Shown: positions 16,686-26,091, counted from the first letter of the stretch. The stretch is 34,009 nucleotides of DNA from an uncultured Lachnospiraceae bacterium (GCA_946491665.1 CAMLYL010000025.1:1-34009); one strand, 5' to 3'. The notes: a model not told the origin generated them from the sequence alone. Numbers and translations are program-made.

Positions 16686-16699
16686 TGCCGTTAACGGCA
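16686..16699. other. perfect palindrome between eutE and eutM
   Basis: TGCCGTTAACGGCA is a 14-nt perfect palindrome in the 72-nt gap between eutE and eutM. No T-run follows on either strand, so it is not a terminator. It could be an RNA stabilising stem or a protein-binding site. Confidence 0.4.
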
Positions 16700-16714
16700 T
16701 TTCATAAACAGTTT

Positions 16715-18241
16715 TCAGCCGATTCCCAGACGTTTCATAACGGCAGCTGTAATTCGTTCGATATCCTCCCGGTCAATCTGCGCAGCTTTGCCATCCGATG
16801 ACTGTATGGCAGCTCCTGCTCTGCCGTAACCCCCGCAGGCTTGGCTGTCTGAGGATTCACTGCACGCAAAATCAGCTCTCAATTCCTCCAATTCTCTCAC
16901 GCCAAATGCAACCCGGCGAATATTGATCAGATTCAGCGGTCCCACATTATCAGATGTGGCGCTTCCGCCCACCGAACCGCATCCCAGTGTCAGAGCCGGC
17001 GGCAGATTTGTTGTAGCCCCAACGCCTCCCAGAGCTCCCGGAGTGTTCACCAGAAGTCTGGACACCGGTTTCTGAAGTGCAAATTCCCGGATCACCTGCT
17101 CATTTTCACTGTGAATCACCATGGTATGTCCGATTCCTTCATTATTCAGAATCTCAATGGAACGGCGGCAGGCCTCCTCCCACCCCTCCTCTACATAAAA
17201 TGCAAGAATCGGGCACAGCTTTTCTCTGGAATAGGGAATATTTTTTCCCACGGCCGTCTGTCTGGACAAAAGCACTCTTGTACCGGACGGAATATGAATT
17301 CCTGCCATATCCGCGATCTCCCGGGCGCTCTTTCCGACAATTTTCGGATTCATTGTGCCGTTGGCTCTTAAGATGAATCCCGCAAGCCGTTCCGACTCCT
17401 CCGCCGTCATGAAATATCCGCCCTGTCTTCTGATCTCTTCTGCGACCTCCTGCTCTATGCACCGTTCTGTAATGATACTCTGCTCTGACGCACAGATTGT
17501 ACCATTATCAAAGGTTTTGCTGCCCATAATACGTTTTACTGCCCTTGGGATGTCGGCAGACTTCTCAATATAGGCCGGACCGTTTCCCGGGCCGACGCCG
17601 AGAGCGGGATTTCCCGAACTGTAAGCCGCCCGTACCATGGCCTCTCCGCCGGTAGCAAGAATAATGCCGATACTGCGGCTTTTCAGCAGTGCGTCTGTCG
17701 CTTCCATAGTCGGCAGTGAGATGCACTGCACAATCCCTTCCGGAGCTCCTGCTTCCGCCGCCGCTCGGCTTATGATCTCAGCCGTCTTCATAATACATTT
17801 TTTTGCATTGGGATGAGGGCTGATCACAATGGAATTTCCGGCCTTAATGGATATGATCGACTTGTACATAGTCGTAGACGTAGGATTTGTGGAAGGGATC
17901 AATGCCGCCACAACCCCCATGGGAACTCCGATCTCAATCAGTCTTTTTTCTTTATCTTCCCGGATGACTCCCACAGTTTTTACATCCTTTATACTGTCCC
18001 AGGTAATCACAGATCCCAGCATATTTTTGAGAACCTTATCCTGCCAGATCCCGAATCCGGTTTCCTCCACAGCCATTTTTGCGAGGAGTTCCGCATTACG
18101 GGCGCAGGCTCCCGCAATTTCGCTGCAAATAAAATCTATTCTTTCCCGGGGCAGCTTTGCAAGTTCTTTCTGCGCCACAACCGCTTTGGCTATCAGATTT
18201 CTGACTTCCTGGATAGACTGCAGATCTTTGTCAAACTCCAT
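16715..18241 (-). CDS. eutE: acetaldehyde dehydrogenase (CoA-acylating) EutE
   Basis: A 508-residue aldehyde dehydrogenase that converts acetaldehyde, CoA and NAD to acetyl-CoA in the BMC lumen. The catalytic cysteine is C250 in TFDNGTICASEQ, and the nucleotide-binding GVGPGNGPAYIE and IPSTNPTSTT motifs are present. The usual EutE N-terminal targeting helix is missing; instead, after a Ser/Gly/Ala-rich linker (about 465-488), the C-terminus ends in an amphipathic helix DREDIERITAAVMKRLGIG that looks like an encapsulation peptide. A strong AAAGGAGGTG site sets the start. eutL lies 24 nt upstream. Confidence 0.96.
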   Translation of the reverse strand: MEFDKDLQSIQEVRNLIAKAVVAQKELAKLPRERIDFICSEIAGACARNAELLAKMAVEETGFGIWQDKVLKNMLGSVITWDSIKDVKTVGVIREDKEKRLIEIGVPMGVVAALIPSTNPTSTTMYKSIISIKAGNSIVISPHPNAKKCIMKTAEIISRAAAEAGAPEGIVQCISLPTMEATDALLKSRSIGIILATGGEAMVRAAYSSGNPALGVGPGNGPAYIEKSADIPRAVKRIMGSKTFDNGTICASEQSIITERCIEQEVAEEIRRQGGYFMTAEESERLAGFILRANGTMNPKIVGKSAREIADMAGIHIPSGTRVLLSRQTAVGKNIPYSREKLCPILAFYVEEGWEEACRRSIEILNNEGIGHTMVIHSENEQVIREFALQKPVSRLLVNTPGALGGVGATTNLPPALTLGCGSVGGSATSDNVGPLNLINIRRVAFGVRELEELRADFACSESSDSQACGGYGRAGAAIQSSDGKAAQIDREDIERITAAVMKRLGIG

Positions 18242-18265
18242 AGATGCACCTCCTTTATTCCTTCG

Positions 18266-18919
18266 TTAATAAGTCAGCGGCGCTGCGGCGATTTCGCAGA
18301 CCGCCTCTTTAAAGGCATCGCATGCCGCTTTGCAGGCTGCCTGATCTCCGGTCAGAAGCCCGCCGGCGAAATTTGTCTCTGTCGGAGGACCGTAAAAACA
18401 TCTCAGCTCCACTTCAGCGCTTTTCAGTGCCGCGTCCAGTCCGACCATTGCTTCCAGCGGCGGCGCTATGAGATAAGACACCGCGCTTCCCTCCGGGACC
18501 CCGGCCAGACCGGAAAGATAAGACCCGGTTCGGGATATACAGTGCGCAAAATACACAATACTGTCATCTTCATTGGCGCTGTAGAAACAGGCATCATTCT
18601 CAATATACGAAACAGCCGCATCCAGACCGCTTCGCACTTCTGCAGGATCTTCACCCGTAAGAATACCGATAAATTCTCCTGCCAGAGCCGTGCTGGCATT
18701 GGCTGAGCCCGCATACATACTTTTCGCGTACGCCACATGTACCCGGGCCTTTTTTGTTGCCTCGTCCAGCGCCGCATAGGAAACATCATCGCAGTCTGTC
18801 GTAATCAGTCCCAGACTTCGGCTGTTCTGCGGCAGCTTCAGCGCCTTTCTCATCATTTCGTCTGCATTCGGAATGATCCGCACACTGAGAATCTTTGTCT
18901 TAATTGCATCATTTATCAT
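18266..18919 (-). CDS. eutL: tandem-BMC shell protein EutL
   Basis: A 217-residue EutL (BMC-T) shell protein, which forms gated trimers thought to pass ethanolamine or cofactors. Two BMC domains are seen (about 1-107 and 108-217); SLGLITTDCDDVSYAALDEATKKA and VSYLIAPPLEAMVGLDAALKSA are characteristic. GGGGGAG precedes the ATG at short spacing. It lies 9 nt after eutC, the common eutB-eutC-eutL order. Confidence 0.96.
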   Translation of the reverse strand: MINDAIKTKILSVRIIPNADEMMRKALKLPQNSRSLGLITTDCDDVSYAALDEATKKARVHVAYAKSMYAGSANASTALAGEFIGILTGEDPAEVRSGLDAAVSYIENDACFYSANEDDSIVYFAHCISRTGSYLSGLAGVPEGSAVSYLIAPPLEAMVGLDAALKSAEVELRCFYGPPTETNFAGGLLTGDQAACKAACDAFKEAVCEIAAAPLTY

Positions 18920-18928
18920 AAACTCCCC

Positions 18929-19795
18929 CTAGTGCTTCAGATCTACGCCGCTGGCTTTCCTGTCCAGAATCTCACAGATCAGATCTGCCATATAGGCTCC
19001 GGCTTCTACCGCGCTGATGCCATCCTTATGTATGTTGGAAACAACCGTCCTTCTTGCCTCCGGCATTCCCACACGGGCCTCGTAGGCAATATAGGCGCTC
19101 ATACTCTCTGCCGTGCCGAGCCCGGGACGCTCACCCACAAAAATGCAGACAACCTTTGCTCCGAGAATTTCAGAAATCTGATCTTCCACAGCCACACGGC
19201 CATACCTGATGAAGAAAGGCGTCCCCACTTTCAGATTTCTGCTGCGGAGACTGTCCATAAGAGCGGGCAGAATATTCCGAAGATTGGCATTAATGGCGGT
19301 TGAACTCAGGCCGTCCGCCACACAGATCTGAACATCAGGATCGGAAACGCATTGGGTACGGACGGTCTCTGTCCCCGCGTCATCCAGTTTCCTGCCAAGA
19401 TCCGGGCGGGTCAGAAATTCATTCTTATCCCCGCAGCAGGTCTGAACGGAAAAAAGTCCAAGACTGTCAAGAACTTTCTGATCTACATCCAGCATTACAG
19501 CATCCCTGGCAGTGGCATGATCGGCCCGCAGCGCCAGCAGCGTCCGGGTTTTCAGTCTCGGCCCCGCTTTGCCTGCTCCGATCCGCGCAGTGGTCCGCCT
19601 CATCATCTGATCCAGAGCCCTGCGGTCCAGCGGATGCTCCAGAAGGGGCTGGGATTTCGCCTCAGCTGATGTAATATCCGTTTCCTGCAGAGTATTTTCA
19701 TTGCCGGTATTTTCCTCTGAAATAACTCCCCGGGCGGAAAGTTCCGCAATGACAGCCTCTGCGATCTGCTCAATCTGCCGTTCGCTTAATGCCAT
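18929..19795 (-). CDS. eutC: ethanolamine ammonia-lyase small subunit EutC
   Basis: A 288-residue light subunit of adenosylcobalamin-dependent ethanolamine ammonia-lyase, which splits ethanolamine into acetaldehyde and ammonia with EutB. The N-terminal helix SERQIEQIAEAVIAELSARG is the known type of BMC targeting signal, followed by a flexible acidic linker (about 25-50) and the conserved core RIGAGKAGPRLKTRTLLALRADHATARDAV. The frame extends 31 codons upstream inside eutB, but GGGGAGGTGG before the ATG at 19795 and the family N-terminus fix this start. It overlaps eutB by 10 nt. Confidence 0.96.
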   Translation of the reverse strand: MALSERQIEQIAEAVIAELSARGVISEENTGNENTLQETDITSAEAKSQPLLEHPLDRRALDQMMRRTTARIGAGKAGPRLKTRTLLALRADHATARDAVMLDVDQKVLDSLGLFSVQTCCGDKNEFLTRPDLGRKLDDAGTETVRTQCVSDPDVQICVADGLSSTAINANLRNILPALMDSLRSRNLKVGTPFFIRYGRVAVEDQISEILGAKVVCIFVGERPGLGTAESMSAYIAYEARVGMPEARRTVVSNIHKDGISAVEAGAYMADLICEILDRKASGVDLKH

Positions 19796-21174
19796 GATTT
19801 TCCACCTCCCCGTCCTGTGAAAATCGTCGGATCTCCGGCGTATTTTGTCAGCTTTCCGTTCTCGCTGATCCCCATTTTCTCCAGCCACTGATCAAACTCC
19901 CGGATGGGACGAAGACCGAGAATCTCCCGTATCGCCGCCGCGTCATGATAAGCATTGGTCTGATAATTCAACATTACATCATCTCCGGCAGGAACTCCCA
20001 GAATATAATTCACCCCGGAAGCAGCCAGCAGCATGGCCAGATTTTCAATATCATTCTGATCCGCCATCATATGATTGGTATAGCAGCAGTCACATCCCAT
20101 GGGAATTCCGGTCAGCTTGCCCATAAAATGGTCCTCCAGTCCTGCGCGGATTACCTGGCGGCTGTCATAAAGATATTCCGGCCCGATGAATCCGACCACG
20201 GTATTCACCATAAAAGGATGAAAATGCTTTGCAAATCCATAGCAGCGGGCCTCCATAGTCACCTGATCCGCTCCGAAATGCGCATCCGAGGAAAGCTCAG
20301 ATCCCTGTCCCGTCTCGAAATACAGCACATTCGGGCCCTGCCCGGTACCTTTTTCCCTTAACAGATCCATCGCTTCCTTTACCGTCTGCGCAGAAAATCC
20401 AAATGCCCGGTTCCCCTTTTCACTTCCGGCAATCGACTGAAAAATCATATCCGCCGGAGCTCCGTTTCGAATCGCCTCGATCTGAGTTGTAATATGTCCC
20501 AGAACACAGATCTGCGTCGGTATTTCGAAAGCCCGCTTCACTTCGTCGAATCGCTTTAACACTTCTGAAAGACTGGAAACAGTATCATTCACCGGATTCA
20601 GTCCGATCAGCGCATCCCCGCAGCCGTAGCTGAGCCCCTCAAACAGAGACGCCGTAATTCCGTCAATATTATCAGTGGAATGATTCGGCTGCAGACGGGT
20701 CGCCAGTGTCCCCCGCAGCCCGATCGTCGTGTTGCAGTGAGCCGGAACCCGTACTTTTCCGGCAGAATACACAAGATCCAGATTTGACATCAGCTTGCAT
20801 ACGCCTGCAATCATCTCGCTGGTAAGTCCCCTGCTGAGGGTGCGGATATCTTCTTCCGATGTTTCATAGCTCAGAATATATTCTCTCAGTTCCCCCACTG
20901 TCCAGTTCCGGATCCGGCTGTAAACAGTCTCGTCTACGCTGTCCTGAATGATCCGGGTCACCTCATCCTCCTCGTAAGGGACAACCGGATTTTCCCGCAG
21001 TTCTGACAGAAACATTCTGCTCAGAACCTCTTTCGCGGCAATCCGTTCCAGATCTGAAGACGCCGCAACCCCCGCCAGTATATCGCCGGATTTCAGTTCA
21101 TTGGCTTTTGCAAGAACTTCTTTTACCGACTGAAATTGAAACATCTGTCCGGAAAGTCGTGTAGATAATTTCAA
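19786..21174 (-). CDS. eutB: ethanolamine ammonia-lyase large subunit EutB
   Basis: A 462-residue catalytic subunit of ethanolamine ammonia-lyase, close to the normal length. Recognisable parts are EVLAKANELKSGDILAGVAASS near the N-terminus, LYFETGQGSELSSDAHFGADQVTMEAR, and MGCDCCYTNHMMADQN plus GDDVMLNYQT in the TIM barrel. The start codon is TTG (21172-21174), supported by the family start MKLST and an AAGGTG site; a weak start may balance subunit ratios. It forms the core pathway enzyme with EutC and is reactivated by EutA encoded just upstream. Confidence 0.97.
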   Translation of the reverse strand: MKLSTRLSGQMFQFQSVKEVLAKANELKSGDILAGVAASSDLERIAAKEVLSRMFLSELRENPVVPYEEDEVTRIIQDSVDETVYSRIRNWTVGELREYILSYETSEEDIRTLSRGLTSEMIAGVCKLMSNLDLVYSAGKVRVPAHCNTTIGLRGTLATRLQPNHSTDNIDGITASLFEGLSYGCGDALIGLNPVNDTVSSLSEVLKRFDEVKRAFEIPTQICVLGHITTQIEAIRNGAPADMIFQSIAGSEKGNRAFGFSAQTVKEAMDLLREKGTGQGPNVLYFETGQGSELSSDAHFGADQVTMEARCYGFAKHFHPFMVNTVVGFIGPEYLYDSRQVIRAGLEDHFMGKLTGIPMGCDCCYTNHMMADQNDIENLAMLLAASGVNYILGVPAGDDVMLNYQTNAYHDAAAIREILGLRPIREFDQWLEKMGISENGKLTKYAGDPTIFTGRGGGKSWH

Positions 21175-21215
21175 TATATCACCTTCTCCTATGTAAAAAT
21201 CAGGAAAACCAAAAA

Positions 21216-22643
21216 TTAGCCGAATACCATGGTTTTGATCACAACAGGGATCACCATGCCGTTCATCACCGGTTTCCCGAAATCAATATAGTCTCCTTCT
21301 TCTGTCTGAATACTGTCAGCGGCCACAACCTGCCGTCTGCCGCCGGACAGCCGCCGGATCAATTCTCCCATGGCTTTTGCAATATCATGCTCAATCACCA
21401 GGAGTACAGGCTCTCCCACGGGAAGAATTCCATCCAGAGCCTTCCAGATACATTCCGCCGCACGTTTCAGCTCCTCATAATCCGGATTTCGTTTTCCCTC
21501 CATAGCCAGCACCATACGGCCGGATCCGGTCTGAGACAGAAACCAGTGAAGCTGACGGATCAGCGGCTTTTCCCGCCCGAGAAAGCATTCCTGCGCGGTC
21601 TGCGGATCCAGTTTCATTACCGGAACATTTTTCAGCGGAAAAATATCTCCGGAATAACTGATCGTACTGCCTGAAATTGCCGTGGTGTACATTCCCGCTC
21701 CTACAACGGTAGCGCAGATAGTCTCTCCCGTATCCGGCATCTCAAACTCCATACAGAGAAGGCTTCTGCGAATGGAACGTCCCAGAAGCACGCCAATATC
21801 TCCATACGAAAAAAGATCGTCGCAGTCCCGGTAAATGATGTCCGCCACACCGCCCGAAAAAAAGATGGCATCTGCTTTCCCTGCCGCCCGGAAGACGCTG
21901 CTTCCCGGCGTCCGTATTTTTTCCAGAAGCGGATCCCAGGAAGCAAGTCCCAGGAAGCTTTCCAAAAGCCCGGCCATTCGGTCCGTTGCCCTCATAAGCT
22001 CCGAAACAGAAGCCCTTCTCCCGACAGAAATATCCACTCCGGCATTCGCCGCCACAACAGCCGCTGCAGGACTGAGTTTCTGCACTATGCCATCCCTGTC
22101 CACACAGATCAGACGCCCCCCGATATCAACGCATCCTCTGGCTGTCACCTTTCCGTCATCAAAATACACAGCATTGGCAGTACCGCCTCCGATGTCGAGA
22201 TTAATGACCCGGCAGTGATGATCTATGCTGTACTGAAAAGCGCCGCTGCCTTTTCCGGCGATCAGGGATTCCATATCCGGCCCCGCCGCCGCAACAACAA
22301 AATCACCCGCAAAATCAGAAAGCTGCATCAATACGGCATCAGAATTTTCTTTCCTGGCAGATTCTCCGGTAATAATGACCGCACCACTTTCCGTATCAGC
22401 GGGAGTATACCCGGCATTCCGGAATTCTCCGGAAACGATTTCCCTGACCTTTTCCGCGTCAATAAGCGCCTCTGTCTTTAAAGGCGTCCTGTGCGGCCGG
22501 CTTTTATAAAGAATTTCCTTGCTGACAATATCTACATGAGGAACCGAAAAAAGTCCGGCTGTATTCTCCATGGATAACCTGCTGAAAATAACCTGTGTTG
22601 TGGATGTGCCGATGTCAATACCCACACTTAAGATTCTGTCCAT
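21216..22643 (-). CDS. eutA: ethanolamine ammonia-lyase reactivase EutA
   Basis: A 475-residue ATPase of the actin-like/Hsp70 fold that swaps damaged cobalamin out of ethanolamine ammonia-lyase. The phosphate-1 motif GIDIGTSTTQ (about 8-17) and phosphate-2 motif NLDIGGGTANAV are present. The gene begins only 6 nt after the stop of the glycerophosphodiesterase gene, with a weak SD (GGTGAT) that overlaps that stop. This places the eut genes in the same transcript as the importer and phosphodiesterase genes and suggests translational coupling. It is followed by eutB after 41 nt. Confidence 0.95.
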   Translation of the reverse strand: MDRILSVGIDIGTSTTQVIFSRLSMENTAGLFSVPHVDIVSKEILYKSRPHRTPLKTEALIDAEKVREIVSGEFRNAGYTPADTESGAVIITGESARKENSDAVLMQLSDFAGDFVVAAAGPDMESLIAGKGSGAFQYSIDHHCRVINLDIGGGTANAVYFDDGKVTARGCVDIGGRLICVDRDGIVQKLSPAAAVVAANAGVDISVGRRASVSELMRATDRMAGLLESFLGLASWDPLLEKIRTPGSSVFRAAGKADAIFFSGGVADIIYRDCDDLFSYGDIGVLLGRSIRRSLLCMEFEMPDTGETICATVVGAGMYTTAISGSTISYSGDIFPLKNVPVMKLDPQTAQECFLGREKPLIRQLHWFLSQTGSGRMVLAMEGKRNPDYEELKRAAECIWKALDGILPVGEPVLLVIEHDIAKAMGELIRRLSGGRRQVVAADSIQTEEGDYIDFGKPVMNGMVIPVVIKTMVFG

Positions 22644-22649
22644 CGGACA

Positions 22650-23405
22650 TCACCGCCCGCCTTTATTTTCAGATCCTGCCTGATACTCCGCGATTACTTC
22701 CCGGGCCAGTTCCGGCTCATTTCCAATTATGGAATTGACTCCCTTCTTCAGCATATCCAGCATGTCTTCCCGTGTATTTACGGTCCAGGTGTTGATTCCG
22801 ATTCCGTTTTCCTCCGACTGACGTACAAACTCCTCCGTCACCGCATTGAAAATCGGATGGACATATTCCATGCCATATTTTCTGGTATAGGCAGGCATGT
22901 CGATAAACCAGCTCTCAGTCAGAAATCCGCATTCCATATCCGGCGCCAGCTCTTTAAAGTGTCTGACGGAATAATGATTAAAGGAAGAGATAATGATCCT
23001 GTCACGGAGACCGAACTCATCAATCATGGACAATGTCTTTTCTTCAATTCCCGGATATGTATAAACCCCTGTCTTCAGCTCAATATTTGTAATAATGTCC
23101 TTATCTTTGACAAGCTCAAAATATTCCCGAAGCGTGGGAATTTCATTTTTGCCGTAAACCCCTGCAAACCCCGCTGACGCATCAAAGGTCTTCAGCTCCG
23201 CCAGCGTATAACTGCCAACCAGTCCGGTTCCATCCGTTGTCCGGTCCAGCTCTTCATCGTGAATAATCACAATCTCGCCGTCTCTGGACAGATGTACATC
23301 CAGTTCAATGCCGTCGCATCCGATTTCAATTGCCTTTTCAAAAGCAAGCATCGTATTTTCGGGGTATTTTCCCGAATATCCTCTGTGCGCAAAATTTTTT
23401 GTCAT
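22650..23405 (-). CDS. cytosolic glycerophosphodiester phosphodiesterase (UgpQ-like)
   Basis: A 251-residue GDPD without signal peptide, hence cytosolic like E. coli UgpQ. Such enzymes cut glycerophosphodiesters into sn-glycerol-3-phosphate and the free alcohol (ethanolamine, choline, glycerol). Key residues are present: H7-R8 and E16 in AHRGYSGKYPENT, E34 and D36 in GIELDVH, H49 in VIIHDEELDRTTDG, and E109 in NIELK. AGGAGAG precedes the ATG. It stands 12 nt after the ABC ATPase and 6 nt before eutA. From this setting the likely substrate is glycerophosphoethanolamine, which would deliver ethanolamine directly to the compartment; the specificity itself cannot be read from the sequence. Confidence 0.93.
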   Translation of the reverse strand: MTKNFAHRGYSGKYPENTMLAFEKAIEIGCDGIELDVHLSRDGEIVIIHDEELDRTTDGTGLVGSYTLAELKTFDASAGFAGVYGKNEIPTLREYFELVKDKDIITNIELKTGVYTYPGIEEKTLSMIDEFGLRDRIIISSFNHYSVRHFKELAPDMECGFLTESWFIDMPAYTRKYGMEYVHPIFNAVTEEFVRQSEENGIGINTWTVNTREDMLDMLKKGVNSIIGNEPELAREVIAEYQAGSENKGGR

Positions 23406-23417
23406 GGCAAAACTCTC

Positions 23418-24425
23418 CTACAAATAGATACATTCATCCTTCTTCACAGATAAATATACCTCGTTATTTACATCAAACAGTTCCACATTGTCAAACAGAA
23501 CATCTACATCAATCTGTATTCCATTGCAGACAACTCCGTAACGGAGAATATTTCCGTGCGGAAGACTGACTGCAACCTTCCCCTTCATGATATAGCAGCC
23601 GGTTTCTTCCGTCGGACTGCTCCCAATCTTCACAATTTCCGGACGGAAGGAAATATTTTCTGTGTCAATTTTCTGTCCGCTGACCGTCTGCATTTCAGCT
23701 GCGGAAAGCACATTGTAATGTCCGATAAAGGAAGCCGCAAACTTGGTGCTGGGACGGGTATAAAGCTCAATGGGCTTTGCCGACTGTTCGATTTCACCTT
23801 TGTACATCAGATGAATCATATCAGACATTACCATAGCTTCATCCTGGTCATGAGTAACGAAAATGGCCGTAATATCCAGTTCCCGCTGAATTCTGCGGAT
23901 CTCAATCTGCAGGGAATGACGCAGCAGAGCATCGATCGCGGACAGCGGTTCATCCAGAAGGAGCACTTTCGGCTCTGTTACAATCGCTCTCGCCAGCGCG
24001 GCACGCTGCTGCTGTCCGCCGGAGAGCTGAGAGGGATAATGCTTCATTTTATCCCCCAGTCCCACAATCTCGACAATTTCCTTCACCTTCGTATCAATTT
24101 TGCTCTTATCAAACCTCTTCATTTTCAATCCGAAGGCAACATTCTGTTCCACCGTCATATTCGGAAATAAACTGTACTGCTGAAACACCATACCGATATC
24201 CCTGTTTTTCGGGCTCACATCTGTGATATCCTTATCATCCAGGTAAACCTTTCCGCTTGTCACCGTTTCCAGACCGGCAAGACACCGAAGCAGTGTACTT
24301 TTTCCGCATCCGGAGGGTCCCAGCAGAGTAACAAGCTGCCCCTTTTCAATTTCAAGGTTAATATTTTTCAGCACCTCGTTTTGTCCAAAACTTTTATACA
24401 GATTTTCAAAACGTATGTATGACAT
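23418..24425 (-). CDS. ABC importer ATP-binding protein (PotA/AfuC/UgpC-like)
   Basis: A 335-residue ATPase with Walker A GPSGCGKST (36-44), signature LSGGQQQR (134-141), Walker B LLLDEP (155-160), H-loop FVTHDQDEA, and a C-terminal regulatory/TOBE region from about 240. It belongs to the polyamine/iron/2-aminoethylphosphonate/glycerol-phosphate type of importers. The open frame reaches far into the upstream permease, but AAAGGAG before the ATG at 24425 and the start MSYIRFENLYKSFG define the gene. It energises the two permeases upstream and is 12 nt from the glycerophosphodiesterase gene. Confidence 0.95.
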   Translation of the reverse strand: MSYIRFENLYKSFGQNEVLKNINLEIEKGQLVTLLGPSGCGKSTLLRCLAGLETVTSGKVYLDDKDITDVSPKNRDIGMVFQQYSLFPNMTVEQNVAFGLKMKRFDKSKIDTKVKEIVEIVGLGDKMKHYPSQLSGGQQQRAALARAIVTEPKVLLLDEPLSAIDALLRHSLQIEIRRIQRELDITAIFVTHDQDEAMVMSDMIHLMYKGEIEQSAKPIELYTRPSTKFAASFIGHYNVLSAAEMQTVSGQKIDTENISFRPEIVKIGSSPTEETGCYIMKGKVAVSLPHGNILRYGVVCNGIQIDVDVLFDNVELFDVNNEVYLSVKKDECIYL

Positions 24426-24430
24426 TTCAT

Positions 24431-25243
24431 TTACTCCTTTACTCTTTTTCTTTCGCTGCGGTGTTTCCCTTCTCTGCTCCTGAAGTAGAGAACAATGGCG
24501 CTGATCAGGAAGGTAACAGCCATAATCACAACGAATACGGCACTGGACTTCATACTGTCTGATTTCATGGCCTGATACAGATAAATCTGTACATTCGGGA
24601 ATACCGAACCGGCCAGGTTTCTTACCAGAACATAGTCTCCGAAAATAATTCCCACCGCAAGCAGGGAGGATACCACGATTGCCGACAGAATATTCGGAAC
24701 AATCACCTTGAAAAACGCGTATAGCTTGGATGCGCCAAGCATTTCCGCCGCTTCCAGAAGCATCGGCATATTTACCGAACGCATACCGTTCCGGATACCC
24801 TGATATATGTATGGCAATATGATAATGCAATATGCGCCGATCAGCATAACAATTCTGTTTCCAAGAAACGTCGGACTGCTGACATACAATCCCAGAATAC
24901 TGACGGAAAGGATCACGCCCTGAATCGTATATGGAATCATGCAGATGATCTGAACGTACTGTTCAAGCTTCGGAAAATAAATCGTAGTTACAAACAGCGC
25001 CAGAAGCACGATCACAATCGTCAGCACCACCGGTATAATACAGATCAGAACCGTGCGGCCCAGACTCAGAAGAAACGTCTGATCCCGGAAAATCTCCGCA
25101 TACGCAGAGAGGGAAAAATGTTTCGGAAGAATGCCTGTCCACTCTTCAAACAGCGAATAAATGATCGTCACTGCAAGGGGAATCAGCAGATAGATCGTAA
25201 CAAGAGCAACAATAATGGTAGATCCAATATGTTTTTGTTTCAT
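24431..25243 (-). CDS. ABC importer permease 2
   Basis: A 270-residue membrane permease with six predicted helices, beginning GSTIIVALVTIYLLIPLAVTIIYS. The EAA-type coupling loop MLLEAAEMLGASKLYAFFKVIVP is near residues 167-189. The start at 25243 overlaps the stop of permease 1 by one base (TAATG) and has GGGAG upstream; a longer in-frame start exists but would overlap by 27 nt more. The closest general type is the PotC/AfuB/PhnV group. It forms a heterodimeric channel with permease 1. Confidence 0.92.
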   Translation of the reverse strand: MKQKHIGSTIIVALVTIYLLIPLAVTIIYSLFEEWTGILPKHFSLSAYAEIFRDQTFLLSLGRTVLICIIPVVLTIVIVLLALFVTTIYFPKLEQYVQIICMIPYTIQGVILSVSILGLYVSSPTFLGNRIVMLIGAYCIIILPYIYQGIRNGMRSVNMPMLLEAAEMLGASKLYAFFKVIVPNILSAIVVSSLLAVGIIFGDYVLVRNLAGSVFPNVQIYLYQAMKSDSMKSSAVFVVIMAVTFLISAIVLYFRSREGKHRSERKRVKE

Positions 25244-26091
25244 TACTGCTTCACTCCCTTCTGGAAACATTTGCTGATTTTATTTGTGATAAATATCATG
25301 ACAACCATAATAAGCATCATTACAACAGACAAGGCTCCGCCCAGTCCTTTCTTGATCGTTACCTCGCCCACAAAGCTTCCCGCAATCTGTACCGGCAGCA
25401 GCGACATGCTGTTCATCATCAGTGCATAAACCGTAGCATACGCAGCCAGCGCGTTTGCGAAAAGCACACTGAACGTTCCGAGAATACTCGGCATCAGTAC
25501 CGGGATGCCGATCCTGCTCCAGAATGTTCCCATGCCGGCTCCCAGCAGTGTGGACGCTTCCTTCCACTCTTTTCGTATCCCCTCAAAAGCAGGAAGCAAA
25601 AGAAGGGTTGATAACGGTATCTGAAAATATACATAAACCAGACTGATTCCATTTGTAGAATACAGATTAAAATTAGCAAGCGCATCTATCCCGTAGGTTC
25701 TGCCGATCTGTACCATAATTCCCGCATTTCCAAGCAGAATCATATAAGCAAAAGCCAGGGGCACGCCTGCGAAATTTGATACCATATTCAAAATTGTTGT
25801 AAATACATTGTTCAGTTTTCCGCCCACATCATGAGCAGCTTTCGCGCCGAAAAAGGCAATTACAATACCGGCCGCCGCGGAAATCAATGAAATCTTTATA
25901 CTGTTAATAATTGCTTTCTGATACAGAAGCTGCGTGAAAACAGTCTGGTAATTTTCCAGTGTAAATCCCAGCCCTTCATTGGGCTGAAAACTGTTCACAA
26001 TTATCTTCGCCAAAGGTATGATCTCGTACATAAATGCCACCAATATAAAAGGCAGCAAAGCAAGTAAGTAGATATACTTTTTTTTCTTCAT
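25243..26091 (-). CDS. ABC importer permease 1
   Basis: A 282-residue permease of the same importer, PotB/PhnU-like. The first helix is YIYLLALLPFILVAFMYEIIPL, and the coupling loop EWKEASTLLGAGMGTFWSRIGIPVLMP is near residues 180-206. An upstream in-frame start (TTG, 26112) is possible, but GGGAG 8 nt before the ATG at 26091 and the basic MKKKK start are preferred. It begins 37 nt after the phosphodiesterase-family gene and overlaps permease 2 by one base. Confidence 0.92.
   Translation of the reverse strand: MKKKKYIYLLALLPFILVAFMYEIIPLAKIIVNSFQPNEGLGFTLENYQTVFTQLLYQKAIINSIKISLISAAAGIVIAFFGAKAAHDVGGKLNNVFTTILNMVSNFAGVPLAFAYMILLGNAGIMVQIGRTYGIDALANFNLYSTNGISLVYVYFQIPLSTLLLLPAFEGIRKEWKEASTLLGAGMGTFWSRIGIPVLMPSILGTFSVLFANALAAYATVYALMMNSMSLLPVQIAGSFVGEVTIKKGLGGALSVVMMLIMVVMIFITNKISKCFQKGVKQ

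Noticed and set aside
11247-22643. Long plus-strand frames opposite the eut genes (for example 13233-13964 and 17813-18706)
   Set aside because: Each is antisense to a clearly recognised gene and has no start signals or known domains.
23418-24830. A 470-residue version of the ABC ATPase
   Set aside because: The extra 135 residues are an out-of-frame reading of the upstream permease gene; the ATPase has its own Shine-Dalgarno site and start at 24425.
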